Shown: piece after piece, positions 63,191 to 64,000 of the stretch
Layout: each line of letters opens with the position of its first letter
How positions within the stretch are numbered: position 1 is the stretch's first letter
Source: Portunus trituberculatus
Lineage: Eukaryota > Arthropoda > Malacostraca > Decapoda > Portunidae
NCBI RefSeq assembly: GCF_017591435.1
Contig: NC_059301.1
Span: forward strand, 31,956,986 to 32,020,985
Length of the DNA stretch: 64,000 bases
Direction of reading: 5' to 3'
Program-made: the position numbers and the translations under genes
Notes under the pieces: model-generated
What the model saw: only the letters and a program-made list of their open reading frames with translations
Database searches by the model: none
Told to the model about the DNA's origin: nothing

Positions 63191-64000
63191 TGGCTGAGTT
63201 TCCTGCCTGGAGAAGGATTGCCTTGTGAAGCCAGCCCTGTGGTGCACATAGGGGTGAAATCTGGATGAGAAGCCCCTGTAAGGATTTCTCCCTAAAAATC
63301 CTCTTGCTTTTGTCCCACCAAACTTGCCAGCAGCAGATTTCCATGGTGAGAAAGACTTCTTTGGCACAATCTTGTTCCTGAGCTTTTCAGACTCCTCAAT
63401 CTGTCTTGCTGACTGTGAGACATCGTCACCAAATAGATACCGCGTCATGGGTATCTTATCTGAACACAAGTGAGTGTATTTGGGATTAATTTCCCTCTTG
63501 ATGATGAATCACCTGGCCATGTTATTACAGTGGTTGGCATTCCTAAGTAACGCAAGAGCTCCATTTATCATACCCACTTCCTGGGCAACCCCTGCGTGAC
63601 CTTTATCTTGTGCAATTTTGTCTAGAGCAGTGAGAGACTTAATGATGATAGTGGCAGCCATCCGAATCTCCTTGCTGACCTCTTTCATACGAGAATCAGT
63701 CTTTTTTGCTTCAATCTTGAGAGGATAAAAAATCTGTGCATTGCAGACAACAGGGGTTAGTGCATGGCAGTTGCCAGGCCTTCTGGTAGCCTCTTCCTTC
63801 ACAATCTGCTTGTATTCTTCATGCATGCTGTGGTCAAATAGATAATTCACCAAATCAGCCACTGGCAGCTCCATATCTTCCAAAATGTCTTCCAAAGGCC
63901 CATATGTTTTTGCACTATGCAGGAGTGCGCTGCCAATACTCAGCTCATCGTGAATTTCACCATCTTCACCCTCATCATTACCAGCATTAAAACCAGAAAA
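63181..64000 (-). pseudogene. DIRS gag (D8), one in-frame stop, runs off the window
   Basis: From the window edge the frame is open: acidic EGEDGEIHDEL, then MEDILEDMELPVADLVNYLF, AQIFYPLKIEAKKTDSRMK, EVGMINGALALLRNANHCNN. A TGA at 63509 interrupts, and the same frame continues REINPKYTHLCSDKIPMTRY, LFGDDVSQSARQIEESEKL and basic GFSSRFHPYVHHR, until the inverted repeat near 63185. It is a relative of the D3 gag. Confidence 0.75.

Overview
This is eukaryotic, almost entirely repetitive DNA, most likely from a decapod crustacean. The inference rests on many DIRS-type tyrosine-recombinase retrotransposons (known to be abundant in Decapoda), several CR1-like LINE families, pogo/Tigger-type MITEs, a P-element relative, and long (GT)n, (CT)n and (AT)n tracts. 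I see no bacterial-style operons, rRNA, tRNA or CRISPR. The only good candidate for host coding sequence is one 106-bp exon at 17298-17403 that reads like the segment just after the X domain of a phosphoinositide phospholipase C. If real, much of the window is probably intron or intergenic filler around that gene.

Layout. 1-12.8 kb: minus-strand CR1-like LINEs head to tail (three near-identical family 1 copies, then families 2 and 3), separated by (GT)n and each ending in a short ATTTACCTAATTGT-type tail. 12.8-13.8 kb: the 3' end of a DIRS element. 14.5-17.1 kb: Tigger-like MITEs, one nested in another. 17.3-17.4 kb: the phospholipase C-like exon. 17.7-19.5 kb: LINE and MITE fragments. 19.9-26.9 kb: a plus-strand I-type LINE (zinc-knuckle ORF1, endonuclease, RT, RNase H) interrupted near its 3' end by a minus-strand poly(A) LINE. 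27.0-29.7 kb: more nested MITEs. 30.6-36.0 kb: two plus-strand DIRS pieces, the first split by a 1.4-kb P-type element carrying a THAP domain. 36.1-39.6 kb: a minus-strand DIRS element with an inverted copy of its own tail. 39.9-52.2 kb: a second LINE array (family 5 plus two near-full-length family 1 copies of about 4.05 kb). 52.3-61.9 kb: three DIRS elements nested inside one another. 61.9-63.2 kb: TTAA- and TA-flanked MITEs and a long inverted repeat. 63.2-64.0 kb: the gag of a further DIRS element running off the window.

Two systems dominate. The CR1-like LINEs appear to encode one polyprotein (coiled coil, RRM-like fold, endonuclease, RT), since the RRM-like part reads in frame into the endonuclease in two separate families. 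They sit in (GT)n, as expected of a microsatellite-targeting or self-tail-targeting LINE. The DIRS elements show the classical anatomy of inverted termini plus an internal complementary region that is a preformed circle junction. It is complete and readable in the 3.1-kb inner element at 57184-60314, which kept gag and recombinase-like sequence but lost its RT. Most frames are broken, often by single-base changes in homopolymers, so some apparent pseudogenes could be assembly errors. Family names come from motif recognition, not database searches.
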